The notes below the pieces were generated by a model, which was not told the DNA's origin, did not search any database, and saw only the letters and a list, made by a program, of their open reading frames with translations. A stretch of 64,000 nucleotides of DNA. Origin: Bacteroidetes bacterium UKL13-3. GTDB lineage: Bacteria > Bacteroidota > Bacteroidia > UKL13-3. Position 1 is the first letter of the stretch. Every line of letters starts with the position of its first letter. The position numbers and the translations under genes are program-made. This document shows, one piece after another, positions 8,298 to 16,991 of this stretch. The stretch covers positions 2,598,223 through 2,662,222 of the forward strand of contig CP012155.1 of assembly GCA_001602415.1 (NCBI GenBank), written 5' to 3'.

Positions 8298-8366
8298 AAA
8301 AGCACACACTTTTGCAAGCTTTGGTCTGTGCTTGGGCTTGTGCGGCTTGCAAATGTGTGTGCTTTT
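8298..8366. repeat. Covarying hairpin h3 (cassette 2, left end)
   Basis: Arms AAAAGCACACACTTTTGC... (8298-8319) and ...GCAAATGTGTGTGCTTTT (8345-8366) form a 22-bp stem with one mismatch. Compared with h1, the apical pairs change together (AATT/AATT in h1, AAGC/GCTT here), so pairing rather than sequence is conserved. The hairpin ends 14 bp before the stop of the peptidase gene. Confidence 0.75.
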
Positions 8367-8379
8367 GTGTGTAGGCTTC

Positions 8380-9075
8380 TCATGCTAATAATTTCTCTAA
8401 TTTCATTTTCCACTTTTCCCAGTCTTTCATTTCCTTGGTCTGTAAATCTATAAATTTCTGTGTGTGGTCGTGATGTATTAAATGACAAAGTTCGTGTATA
8501 ATAACATATTCAATACAGCCTTTAGGTGCTTTAATCAATTCAGGATTTAATATGATTTTTCCTTTTGGTGTGCAACTTCCCCAACGTGTCGGCATGTCAC
8601 GCAATACAATAGAACTAGGTTCAACTTTGTGTTTTTTGAATTTGTCAATTAGTGGTGATGCAATTGCATGAAACTTTGTCCGTGCATGTTGCAAATACCA
8701 ATCGTTTAATAAGTCTTTTGCTCTTGACTTGTCCCTCGCTGTTACTTCAATGAATTTACCTTTCAGTTTTACAGATTCGTCTTTGTCGATAGAAATTTGT
8801 AAGCGGTATTGTCTGCCCAGATACAAATGTGTTTCTCCACTTATGTATTTCCGTTGTGGTGTCTTTGGTTGAAAGGAAAGAAAGAAGCTTTGTTGTTTAA
8901 TTATCCAAGGTGCTTTTTTTCTTATTTTCTCTTTCACTTTTTCCATGGTAGTGTCTGTTGGTGCTTTTACCAAAACTTCCATTTCAGGCGTTACAGTTAT
9001 ACCAAGCGATTTTCTGTTTGAATACTCCAAACGAAAATCTATTGTTCTACTGCCAAATTGAATCGCTGATGTCAT
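8380..9075 (-). CDS. YgjP-like metal-dependent hydrolase (DUF45/M48-like)
   Basis: This 231-residue protein of the YgjP (DUF45) family is a putative zinc metallopeptidase related to SprT and M48 enzymes. The zinc motif is VIIHELCHLIHHDH near residue 190 (HExxH plus a later His), preceded by the family's RDMPTRWGSCTPKGKIILNPELI. There is no signal peptide. It is the last gene of the type I RM operon, and its ATG overlaps the hsdR stop (TAATG). YgjP-like genes often sit beside hsdR. The substrate is unknown, and a role in trimming or controlling the restriction complex is inference. Confidence 0.85.
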   Translation of the reverse strand: MTSAIQFGSRTIDFRLEYSNRKSLGITVTPEMEVLVKAPTDTTMEKVKEKIRKKAPWIIKQQSFFLSFQPKTPQRKYISGETHLYLGRQYRLQISIDKDESVKLKGKFIEVTARDKSRAKDLLNDWYLQHARTKFHAIASPLIDKFKKHKVEPSSIVLRDMPTRWGSCTPKGKIILNPELIKAPKGCIEYVIIHELCHLIHHDHTQKFIDLQTKEMKDWEKWKMKLEKLLA

Positions 9076-12000
9076 TACTTGTAACGGATTTTAGCTACTT
9101 CAATACAATCTTCTGCAATTTTATCCATGTCCTTGAATGCCAAGTCTACATTGTATTTGTCACGAACTTCATCAATCAGATAGTCGCCAATTTCAATAAG
9201 CAGTTTTCCTATGATATTAGTTTTGTATTGCCAGTCGATAATGGGTTTTCCATTGTCCAAAACAGAATCTTGAATAAGGTCGTCAATTTGTAAAGCCGTT
9301 TGTGTTGCAACTTCTTTGCGAACAACATTATCTTGTATCTTTTCTGAAAGTGCCTCAACTGTCAAACCGTAAAATGCTTTAGCAACATCTCTATCTGTTA
9401 ACTGCTCTGGAATATCATTGTCGGTATGAGCCAGCACATTGTTCATGATGTCTTGAACCCTGCTCAGGTATTGTGCTTCACTGATTCGTTTGGCTTCATA
9501 GTCTGCAATGGTTTCTCTCAGCATTTGCGAAAACTTTTTGTAAAAAGCAGGATCTTCATCCATTTTCTCTGTGATGTGCTTCGCTGTTCTACTAGCAATT
9601 TTGTCGGCTTTAGCTGCTTTTCCTGTTGTGTTTTCTACTTCTTGCTGAAATTTGTCTTTGTCGAAAATGTTTACCAATTCAGTGATGGTTTCAATTTTCT
9701 CGGTGGTAATGTGTGTATCAATCAGTTTTTGAATTTGACCTTCGTATTGTTTATAGTCAATTTCATCACTGTATCGTTCAACAACTGCCAAACGCAATTT
9801 TAAGAACATCGTCAAATCTTCTTTATAGCGATTGATTACCTTTTCTTCTACTTCCTTGTGGAATTGAATAGAGGATAATGCCAATTTTAAACCTTTGGCA
9901 AATGCAGCCAGTTTATCGTAAAACAAAACTCTTATTGCTTCATCCTTCAATAATTGTTGGTAGGCTTCTGCATCACGCTTGTTCGCAATAGTTTTGAAAA
10001 TATCCCAAAGGTCTGAATGCTTTTGCGGTAGTTTTTTGATTTCATCTGAAATGTTAGTCATTGTTCCTGCCAAATCTTCATCATCAAAGTCTTCAAAAGA
10101 CGAATACAACTGCAAGGCATCATCCAGATTTTCAATAACACCATAATAGTCAATGATGTAACCAAATTCTTTGTCAGGATAAATACGGTTTACCCTTGCA
10201 ATGGCTTGTAATAGCTTATGGCTTTGTAAATTCCTTGTGAGATATAAAACTGTGTTTTTTGGTTCATCAAATCCCGTAAGCAATTTGTCAACTACAATAA
10301 TAATTTCTGGGTCTTTTTGATTTTTGAAACGACTTATGATATTCTTTTCATAGCTTTTTGAATTGCCATGTTCGTCCATCATTTTTTTCCAAAACTGATT
10401 CTCCTTTTCTGTTGACTTTTCATAAGCACTTTCTTCGCCTTCTCTTTCGTCAATGGATGAAATCAATACTTCGCAACTTACAATGCCTATTTCATCTAGA
10501 TACTCTTTGTATTTGATAGCATTCACTTTTTTATCGCAAACCAACTGACCTTTAAATGGTGTTCTGCCTTGCCAGTTGTCACGAAAATGATAACTGATGT
10601 CCCAGGCAATCATTCGCATTTTTTGTTCGGCAGAATTCAAATGGTCGTTTCGGGCAAACTTCTTTTTGATGTCTGCTTTTTGGTATTCGGTTAATGGCTC
10701 TGAAACCATTCCGAAAAAAGTATCAATCGGACTTGCATTTACATTTTGCAAAGCCAATCTTCCTTCATAAAGTAATGGAACAACTGCTTTGTCTTTTACA
10801 GCTTGGTCAACCGTGTAAGCATCAATCATACCGCCAAACTTCTCTGCTGTGCTTTTGTCTTTCTTGAAAAGCGGTGTTCCAGTCATGGCAATGAAACAGG
10901 CGTTCGGCAAAGTCTTTTGCATGTCGATATTGAAAGTGCCATGCTGTGTTCTGTGTCCTTCATCTACCAAAACAAAAATGTCGTGGCTTTCTAAAGGCTT
11001 ATCAATTTTCTTTACTGCTGCCACAAATTTGTTGATGATGGTTGTAACTACTGCATCGCTTTTGTTTTCCAGTAATTCAACCAAGCGTTGACCTGTGGTA
11101 GCATTTTCTACAAACCTGCCACACTTGCGAAATGTGCCTGTAATTTGATTGTCCAAATCGGTACGGTCTGTCACCAAAACAATTTTCGGATTGCGAATGC
11201 TTGGCTCCATGGCAATGGCTTGTGCCAGCATCACCATAGTTAAAGATTTTCCACTGCCTTGTGTATGCCAGATTACACCGCCTCTACGTTTTCCATTTTC
11301 AACATGTTTAATGCGTTGCATGGATTTTTTGATGGCAAAAAACTGCTGATAGCGGGCTACTTTCTTTTCTCCATTGTCGAACAAAACAAAATTGAAAACA
11401 ATGTCCATCAATCTTTCAGGACGGCATAAACCATATAAATAATTATCCTGTTCAGTTGGTAGAATTTCCTCCTGTTCTAATGCATCAAAATATTGACGAA
11501 CATATTTGAAGCGGTCAGAAAATAATTGTTCTTTTATAGGAATCGGAAGCGGTTTGTTTTTGAATTCCTGTAATTCGTTTTTGTAATAGCGTTCTTCTTC
11601 ATCAGAGTTAAACTTCTCATGCCATTTTGCCCAAAACTTTTCAGGTGTAGCGTTGGTGGCATAAGCGGCTTCTTGTGTGGCAATGCTCAACGTGAGTTGC
11701 GAATACACATATAAGCTTCTGATTCCATCTTCTTGCTGATTTCGTAAATGCTGACTGATTGCCTGTTTCAATGGCTCTTTCATATCAGGTCGTTTGCACT
11801 CGATGATGCAAAGGGGAATACCATTCACAAACAAAACCAAATCGGGGCGGTAATGCTCTTTGCTAGTGCTTCGCATTACGCTGAATTCTTCGCTTACATG
11901 AAACACATTGTTGCCAATGTTTTTCCAGTCGATGTATTGCAGGGTAAAACTCTTTTTGTCGCCATCTACACTTTGCTCCAATGCCTGACCTAAAGTGAGC

Positions 12001-12302
12001 AGGTTGTAAGCCTTTTCACTGGCTGCAATGTATCCTTCGTTCATAGGCAAGTTTTTCAATGCCAGTATGCCCCGTTCAATATTGTCGTCTGTGAAAATGC
12101 TTGTTTTGGTGGCACTTACACGGATGCTGTTGATTTCCTTCAACTGCTTCCGCAAGACATCTTCCAGCAACACATTGGTGGTTTTGCCACCTCTTTGCCT
12201 GTCTGCTTCTGCCGGACTTAAATAAGTATAACCCAAATTCACCAACATTTGCAATGCAGGTATCTGGCTGATATGGTCTTCTTTGAAACTTGGTGTGTCC
12301 AT
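9075..12302 (-). CDS. hsdR: Type I restriction enzyme R subunit
   Basis: HsdR is the ATP-dependent translocase and nuclease of the type I complex and cuts after translocating on DNA lacking the proper methylation. The N-terminal nuclease domain has RPDLVLFVNGIPLCIIECK (about residues 155-173), with the Asp and ExK of a PD-(D/E)xK site. Superfamily 2 helicase motifs follow: Walker A WHTQGSGKSLTM (about 346), DEGH box LVDEGHRTQHG (about 447), TGTPL, and QAIARVNRIYPDK (motif VI). At 1,075 residues it is full length. The ATG overlaps the stop of the small upstream frame (TAATG). It works with hsdM and either S subunit in the same cassette. Confidence 0.95.
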   Translation of the reverse strand: MDTPSFKEDHISQIPALQMLVNLGYTYLSPAEADRQRGGKTTNVLLEDVLRKQLKEINSIRVSATKTSIFTDDNIERGILALKNLPMNEGYIAASEKAYNLLTLGQALEQSVDGDKKSFTLQYIDWKNIGNNVFHVSEEFSVMRSTSKEHYRPDLVLFVNGIPLCIIECKRPDMKEPLKQAISQHLRNQQEDGIRSLYVYSQLTLSIATQEAAYATNATPEKFWAKWHEKFNSDEEERYYKNELQEFKNKPLPIPIKEQLFSDRFKYVRQYFDALEQEEILPTEQDNYLYGLCRPERLMDIVFNFVLFDNGEKKVARYQQFFAIKKSMQRIKHVENGKRRGGVIWHTQGSGKSLTMVMLAQAIAMEPSIRNPKIVLVTDRTDLDNQITGTFRKCGRFVENATTGQRLVELLENKSDAVVTTIINKFVAAVKKIDKPLESHDIFVLVDEGHRTQHGTFNIDMQKTLPNACFIAMTGTPLFKKDKSTAEKFGGMIDAYTVDQAVKDKAVVPLLYEGRLALQNVNASPIDTFFGMVSEPLTEYQKADIKKKFARNDHLNSAEQKMRMIAWDISYHFRDNWQGRTPFKGQLVCDKKVNAIKYKEYLDEIGIVSCEVLISSIDEREGEESAYEKSTEKENQFWKKMMDEHGNSKSYEKNIISRFKNQKDPEIIIVVDKLLTGFDEPKNTVLYLTRNLQSHKLLQAIARVNRIYPDKEFGYIIDYYGVIENLDDALQLYSSFEDFDDEDLAGTMTNISDEIKKLPQKHSDLWDIFKTIANKRDAEAYQQLLKDEAIRVLFYDKLAAFAKGLKLALSSIQFHKEVEEKVINRYKEDLTMFLKLRLAVVERYSDEIDYKQYEGQIQKLIDTHITTEKIETITELVNIFDKDKFQQEVENTTGKAAKADKIASRTAKHITEKMDEDPAFYKKFSQMLRETIADYEAKRISEAQYLSRVQDIMNNVLAHTDNDIPEQLTDRDVAKAFYGLTVEALSEKIQDNVVRKEVATQTALQIDDLIQDSVLDNGKPIIDWQYKTNIIGKLLIEIGDYLIDEVRDKYNVDLAFKDMDKIAEDCIEVAKIRYK

Positions 12303-12700
12303 TACTTTTTAATTTTTAGAGAACCGGATGCGCGATACAGAGAATTGAATTTGCCCGGTGCCGGAACCAATACAGAGAATCCGGATCCCGATACAGAGAA
12401 TTGAAACTCAGGCAGGTGTCGTTCTAAAGTGCTGATATTCAGCATATTTAAGTGTTTGCGTATTACTAGCACTATCTCTAGTAGCTGCAATACAAAGAAT
12501 AGCAGGATCTGTTTCAGCATCTTCTTTAGCTGTTTTATCTTTAGCATACAGAGAATCATTAACGGCATATAGATAATTAGCTGCTTATTCATTTCTTCTA
12601 ATTGTTCCTCTAATAATTTTTCTCTTATATCTGACTTATTAGAGCTAAACTCCTTTTCTATCTCTTTGTTTATCAATTTCATTATTAGTATTTCCATCAT
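12302..12700 (-). CDS. Small reading frame, probably a degraded or frameshifted gene
   Basis: The 132-residue frame begins plausibly (MKLINKEIEKEF..REKLLEEQLEEMNK, charged and helical) but turns into hydrophobic, low-complexity sequence and then crosses the TACAGAGAAT repeats. In another frame on the same strand, 12408-12584 has better coding character (AANYLYAVNDSLYAKD ... YAEYQHFRTTPA, then TGA). The simplest reading is a small gene frameshifted near 12585 and damaged at its 3' end. The start is preceded by three copies of TTTAAGAGA (about 12703-12733, minus strand). No family recognised. Its stop overlaps the hsdR start. Confidence 0.3.
   Translation of the reverse strand: MMEILIMKLINKEIEKEFSSNKSDIREKLLEEQLEEMNKQLIIYMPLMILCMLKIKQLKKMLKQILLFFVLQLLEIVLVIRKHLNMLNISTLERHLPEFQFSVSGSGFSVLVPAPGKFNSLYRASGSLKIKK
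12334..12405. repeat. Short TACAGAGAAT repeats before hsdR
   Basis: GATACAGAGAATTGAA occurs twice (about 12334 and 12390) and AATACAGAGAATCCGG once between them. A further TACAGAGAATC is near 12547. They lie in the damaged small frame just before hsdR. Such repeats could mediate slippage or deletion; no function is shown. Confidence 0.5.
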
Positions 12701-12732
12701 GTTCTCTCTTAAATCCTCTCTTAAATTTTCTC

Positions 12733-14409
12733 TTAAACTTTTTTATCTGTCTTCTTAAGAGACCATTTTGGTTTACTAAAACTTCCAGTATTCTCAATTC
12801 TTTCTTTCATTCTTAGTTCTGATAACAAGTTCCCAATCTTGTTCTTCTTCTGCTTATCATCCATCCACTCGGGTAGTTTATTCCATAACAATTCATCTAT
12901 TTCATTTCTTTCTAAACTCTTATGTTCTCTAATAGCTTTTTCTATTAAATCCAGATAATAGCTCTTGTCAAAGGCTTTGTTTTTTGAATACGCAGCTTTC
13001 TGACCAGTTTTTTGAGCCACTTTTATTCCTATATAATAATTGGGTTTCCTGCCTTCAATTAGTTTGTTTCCCTTTAAGTGTTTTTCTTCAAATTCTGTTA
13101 GTTCGTGTTTCTTTTGCACTTTGTCCAAAATCATTATCTCTTCCAATGTCAGGTCTCTGTTTCTTGCCAATAACCGTGCATACTCTATATCAAGTATTTT
13201 TCCTGATATAGTGACTTTAACCTTACCGCCTGAGAAATCATAGTCAGGCATTGGAAAGAATCGTTCCCTTTGAAAGTTGAATATCTTTTTGATTCCACCT
13301 CCTGCAGTGTCAACCATTTTAAGATTAAACATAGCTGATGCTAAAAAACGATTTCGGTAATGTTCTTCAGGAGCATCTTCCTTTACTACTTTTTCTACAC
13401 TGCCTGGAATGAAAGAACCAAGATTCGTAAAAATCAATTGGTCGTCCATTTCCACCACATTAATTCTCCCATGCTTAGTGTAATCTTGATGAGCTATACA
13501 GTTGTTTAAAGCCTCACGAATTGAATACGGTTCGTATTGGTTAACTTCATCTGGGAAAAGTGTTCCGTCTTTGATATAACGGTATTTTAAATTGCGGATT
13601 TTAGCATACACTTTATCCACCGCCAAAATCATCGGGCAACCAATAATGGCGTAATCTTTATCATTGCCATTGGCATCTTTCAACAGCCAACGAATTTTCG
13701 CTTCTGCAGGATTGATAAAATGTTCTGATTCTTCTTTGCCTAAAAGAATAATCGCTGTTCTGGTAATTTTCCCTTTAATGGTGATTTTTGCCTTATTTAG
13801 AAAAGTAGCATCATCCCAAGCATCAACTTCAGAGGCTTTTTCAGGAAATTTATTTTTAAAATTCTTTCTTGCCAAAGCAATGGCTTCCTCGTCTAAATCT
13901 TCAATCGTAGCATCAGGAATTATCGTAGCACTCCAATCTTCAGTAGTTGCTTGTGCACGAATTCGTTCAATCTCCTCAAGGTTTAATGGAGAAAGTTCTT
14001 CATCATCTCTGCCATAATAATGTCCATCAAAGGCAATGGGGAAACCTTTGGGAGCAGCAGGTATTTGAAACATGACTACACGACCTTCGGGTTCGTTCAA
14101 TTCGTGAATTTCTATAAACGTAATCCGGTTTGTAGTTTTATTGGCAATCTCACTTTTAAGAATATCTAAGTCTTTACGTTGCGGCCGAAACTGACTGCCT
14201 ACAATGTGGTGTTTCTTATTCTCCACGCCAAAAACCAACCATGCATAAGGTTTTCCTTTCAAATTGGCCTCATTACTTAGGGCAGAAAAATACTTGCCTA
14301 ACTTATTAAAGTCATAGCCATTTTTGGCTTCTTTAAACTCTACAACTTCATTCTCTGCTGTGAGGTTGCGAAGGTTTTGAAGTGTTTGTTTTAATTCTAT
14401 CGAATTCAT
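12733..14409 (-). CDS. AlbA_2/Schlafen-type ATP-binding regulator in type I RM operon
   Basis: This 558-residue protein has an N-terminal AlbA_2 (Schlafen-like) domain (NEVVEFKEAKNGYDFNKLGKYFSALSN ... AWLVFGV, about residues 20-140). The middle is an HATPase_c_4-like region with REALNNCIAHQDYTKHGRINV, FTNLGSFIPG and TAGGGIKKIF, as in RecG-like putative regulators. The C-terminal third is helical and may bind DNA. The family is a common passenger in type I RM loci, where its role is not settled. Its stop is 33 bp from the next frame, and its start overlaps the phosphoesterase stop by 4 bp. Confidence 0.8.
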   Translation of the reverse strand: MNSIELKQTLQNLRNLTAENEVVEFKEAKNGYDFNKLGKYFSALSNEANLKGKPYAWLVFGVENKKHHIVGSQFRPQRKDLDILKSEIANKTTNRITFIEIHELNEPEGRVVMFQIPAAPKGFPIAFDGHYYGRDDEELSPLNLEEIERIRAQATTEDWSATIIPDATIEDLDEEAIALARKNFKNKFPEKASEVDAWDDATFLNKAKITIKGKITRTAIILLGKEESEHFINPAEAKIRWLLKDANGNDKDYAIIGCPMILAVDKVYAKIRNLKYRYIKDGTLFPDEVNQYEPYSIREALNNCIAHQDYTKHGRINVVEMDDQLIFTNLGSFIPGSVEKVVKEDAPEEHYRNRFLASAMFNLKMVDTAGGGIKKIFNFQRERFFPMPDYDFSGGKVKVTISGKILDIEYARLLARNRDLTLEEIMILDKVQKKHELTEFEEKHLKGNKLIEGRKPNYYIGIKVAQKTGQKAAYSKNKAFDKSYYLDLIEKAIREHKSLERNEIDELLWNKLPEWMDDKQKKNKIGNLLSELRMKERIENTGSFSKPKWSLKKTDKKV

Positions 14410-15164
14410 AATTCAATACATTTATTTGGCTCAAATAATCTTTGCTCATTTAGCTGCACGTACCCCAACTGATTAGTTATCAGCTTAGTTTTTCCAATGC
14501 TGAATTCGGGAATATTTCTGTGGTGATGGCCATATACCCAATAAGCTATATTTGATGTTTCAATTATGTCATGCAATTCCACCGCAAAAGCTTCATTGAG
14601 TATGTCGCCCTTGTATTGCTCGGGGTAGTTTAGAAAAGTAGGGCAATGGTGGGTGAAAACAGCCACCTTTTCATCCTTCACTGATTTCAACTCCTTTTGA
14701 ATAAAAGCTAAACTCTCTTCATGCAATTGATTATAAGCCTCTGCATAAAAGCTAAAACCCTTGTTCTTTATTTGATGAAAATCGTTCATACTTCTTTCTA
14801 TTTGCCATTGATGTCCTGCGCTGATTTTGCTCCAAAGTGTAGAAAAAATAAGCTTGGTGTTTTCATGAACCACTGAAGTATTGTTCACCAATAACAGATT
14901 GCTTCGAATTTTTTCATACAGCGCCCCACTTTTTTCAGAAATATCAAAGCGGTAATACTCATGATTGCCCGGCAGCCAATAGGTCGTTTCAAAGTTATCT
15001 GCCACATAACTGAAAAAATCTTTGTGTTTGTCCATTACCGCAAAGGGCACAATATCTCCAGCCAATACCAAAATATCGCTCACCGGCTGCAAGGGATGCT
15101 GCCTTAGGAATTCCTTGTTGGCAGGGAATTCTAAATGTAAGTCGGAGGCGTATTGGAGTAACAT
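14406..15164 (-). CDS. Calcineurin-like metallophosphoesterase
   Basis: This is a 252-residue metallophosphoesterase. The metal-binding signatures are present in order: YASDLHLEF (DxH), LAGDIVPF (GD), LPGNHEYY (GNHE), FTHHCPTF and VYGHHHRN (GHxH). There is no signal peptide, so it is cytoplasmic. It overlaps the downstream AlbA_2 gene by 4 bp and follows the GxxExxY gene by 8 bp. The substrate cannot be read from the sequence; nucleotides or nucleic-acid ends would suit an RM locus, but that is inference. Fold assignment is strong. Confidence 0.85.
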   Translation of the reverse strand: MLLQYASDLHLEFPANKEFLRQHPLQPVSDILVLAGDIVPFAVMDKHKDFFSYVADNFETTYWLPGNHEYYRFDISEKSGALYEKIRSNLLLVNNTSVVHENTKLIFSTLWSKISAGHQWQIERSMNDFHQIKNKGFSFYAEAYNQLHEESLAFIQKELKSVKDEKVAVFTHHCPTFLNYPEQYKGDILNEAFAVELHDIIETSNIAYWVYGHHHRNIPEFSIGKTKLITNQLGYVQLNEQRLFEPNKCIEL

Positions 15165-15172
15165 TGTCTGAA

Positions 15173-15592
15173 CTATGATTTTTGTGATTGATTTGATTGG
15201 TCTGATTTAAATTTCTTGTTGGACAGTCGCTTGAAATTCAAACTTGTTTCGCCAAAGTTTATCAGCAAGCCAATTTCCAAATTGTATGCTTCAAGGTAGT
15301 TTATAGCTTGGGCAAAATGTACATATTCTAATTTGGAAATGGCTTTAAGTTCGACTGAAATAACGCCCTCAACCAAAAAATCAACTCTTCTCGTTCCAAT
15401 TTGTTCCTCTCTGTAAAATATTGGCATTTCAAATTCTCTATTGAACTCGATACATGCCAAACGCATTTCAATTTCTAAAGCCCGTTGATAAATCACTTCT
15501 TGAAAACCATTGCCTAAAGCCTTGTGTTCGGTCATAGCACAACCAATGATTTTGGAAGTGAGTTCGCTGTATTTGTATTGCTCGTTTATCAT
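15173..15592 (-). CDS. GxxExxY family protein
   Basis: This 139-residue protein of the GxxExxY family has the naming motif at GFQEVIY (about residues 29-35). RRVDFLVEGVISVELKAI follows, with the D..ExK of a PD-(D/E)xK-like fold, and then GLLINFGETSLNFKRL. The family is widespread in Bacteroidota and its function is not established. A copy of a GTCTGAACTATGATTTTTG repeat lies at each end of the gene (15165-15200 and 15595-15630), so the gene may have entered the RM operon as a small repeat-flanked unit. Confidence 0.85.
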   Translation of the reverse strand: MINEQYKYSELTSKIIGCAMTEHKALGNGFQEVIYQRALEIEMRLACIEFNREFEMPIFYREEQIGTRRVDFLVEGVISVELKAISKLEYVHFAQAINYLEAYNLEIGLLINFGETSLNFKRLSNKKFKSDQSNQSQKS

Positions 15593-15792
15593 TCGTCTGA
15601 ACTATGATTTTTGTGATTTATTTGATTAGGTTGATTTTTCTATCCTGTTGTCTGAATCATGGCCATCATTTAAAACAAACGAATAATTGTCTGAACCGTG
15701 ATTTACTTGATTCGTTGGATTGCTGTGGTTTATGTTCATATAATTACTTATTTTCATTTGAGTCATAAAAATCAGATGAATCATAGTTCAGA
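15593..15792. repeat. Dispersed repeats of the GTCTGAACTATGATTTTTG family
   Basis: The full unit (about 35 bp: GTCTGAACTATGATTTTTG then TGATTTATTTGATT) is at 15595-15630, with a near-identical copy at 15165-15200 beyond the GxxExxY gene. Shorter or diverged copies are at 15648-15661 and 15688-15714. An inverted copy at 15767-15792 encodes part of the hsdS C-terminus (YDSSDFYDSNENK). No other gene is seen in 15593-15743. Confidence 0.7.
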
Positions 15793-16991
15793 CGTATTTT
15801 CCCCGTCAACAACACCTGCATCAACCCCTTCTTTTGCTCCCGCAACTTCTCCGCTTTAGCTTTAAGCAGGCTGATTTCTTTATCTGCTGCTTGCAACACT
15901 TGGGCAATGGTGGTTTGTTCTTTATAATCAGGCAAGAGGAATTCAAGTTTTATAAAATCTGACTTGCTCATTACACGGTTTCTACCTGCACCACCGGGTG
16001 AAATCATTTGAAGCATGAACTTCATTCTTGGTTGAAGAATATAAAACCTAAAGAAGTCTGGATGGCCTTTATCTTCAATGAATGTGTATGTAGGAAAACG
16101 GTGTGATGCTAATGCTCCATCATCTTCAGGTCGAACAATTGCAATGGCTTGTTCCCACGCAAAAGTGATATTAACAATTAAATCATTTGGCCGAACAACA
16201 TAGAAATTGTCCATGCTATTTTTCTCAGGTTGTTCATCGTGTTTTAAGAAAGTTCCTTTACCGTGACTTCTTAAACCAATTCCCAAATAAGGTGTACTTG
16301 GCTTTGGAACTTCTCTCACAATTGGTTTAATAAAGTTTTCCAATGCTTGAATTTTCCATTTCGTATTCTCAAACCCCTTCAACCTTTTCTTCCCTGTAAG
16401 CAATTGTTGCATTAGCCATTTTTTGCGGAGTTCTTTTTGAGCTATGAGTTTTTCGGTAGTGTGGATAGCGGCATCTGCCTTACTGAGCACCTGGGCTATG
16501 GCTTTTTGCTCGGGGAGTGGGGGGAGTGGGAATGAGTAAGGAATTATGTGTTTATTGTTAATTTGCGGTATAGTAGAAGTATCAGCAATTTTATGAAGCT
16601 GTTCAAATGTGATTTGATAATATAAATACTCAAAATTTAAATCCTCTGACTTTGGATAAACAGCCATAAGATTGCTGTCCATCTGAACAGCAACCGAATT
16701 TATTCGAACCTTATTGTTTAATATAGCTGCGCCTCTTTTCGGAAAAATCACGCTGTTCTTCGGAACTAATTGTTTTTCATCATTAGAAAATTCTCGACTT
16801 GATACTTGATACTTTTCACAATTATTCAGGTCTTCAACCTTTAGGTAAGGATATTTTCCAACAACATCAAGATTGAAAAGCGAAGGACTAACTCCACTAA
16901 CAATTTCAACTAGTGCTCCCAATTTCTTAATCTTCCAATCACTTGGAATTTCAGTATTGTAAAACGCTTTGGTATTTTTTGTTGCTACCAT
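15744..16991 (-). CDS. hsdS: Type I restriction specificity S subunit
   Basis: HsdS sets the DNA target of the type I complex through two target-recognition domains. Both are visible: residues about 1-160 (SDWKIKKLGALVEIVSGVSPS ... IIPYSFPLPPLPEQKAIAQVLSKAD) and about 205-380 (TKWKIQALENFIKP ... LLPDYKEQTTIAQVLQAAD). Each is followed by a conserved spacer helix ending in QQLLTGKKRL or QVLLTGKIRL. At 415 residues it is standard length. The final residues are encoded by an inverted copy of the local repeat, so the extreme C-terminus may be recently altered. Its ATG overlaps the dinD stop. Confidence 0.93.
   Translation of the reverse strand: MVATKNTKAFYNTEIPSDWKIKKLGALVEIVSGVSPSLFNLDVVGKYPYLKVEDLNNCEKYQVSSREFSNDEKQLVPKNSVIFPKRGAAILNNKVRINSVAVQMDSNLMAVYPKSEDLNFEYLYYQITFEQLHKIADTSTIPQINNKHIIPYSFPLPPLPEQKAIAQVLSKADAAIHTTEKLIAQKELRKKWLMQQLLTGKKRLKGFENTKWKIQALENFIKPIVREVPKPSTPYLGIGLRSHGKGTFLKHDEQPEKNSMDNFYVVRPNDLIVNITFAWEQAIAIVRPEDDGALASHRFPTYTFIEDKGHPDFFRFYILQPRMKFMLQMISPGGAGRNRVMSKSDFIKLEFLLPDYKEQTTIAQVLQAADKEISLLKAKAEKLREQKKGLMQVLLTGKIRLNYDSSDFYDSNENK

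Noticed and set aside
7893-8366. Hairpins h2 and h3 as ordinary terminators
   Set aside because: Members h1 and h4 lie upstream of the operons they adjoin, loops and core mismatches are conserved, and most copies lack a T run. A termination side effect is possible only for h2.
8006-8488. A 160-residue minus-strand frame across site B and hairpin h3
   Set aside because: It runs through the palindrome, the inverted repeat and the 3' end of a confident gene in another frame. It has no family resemblance and is an accident of open frame in structured DNA.
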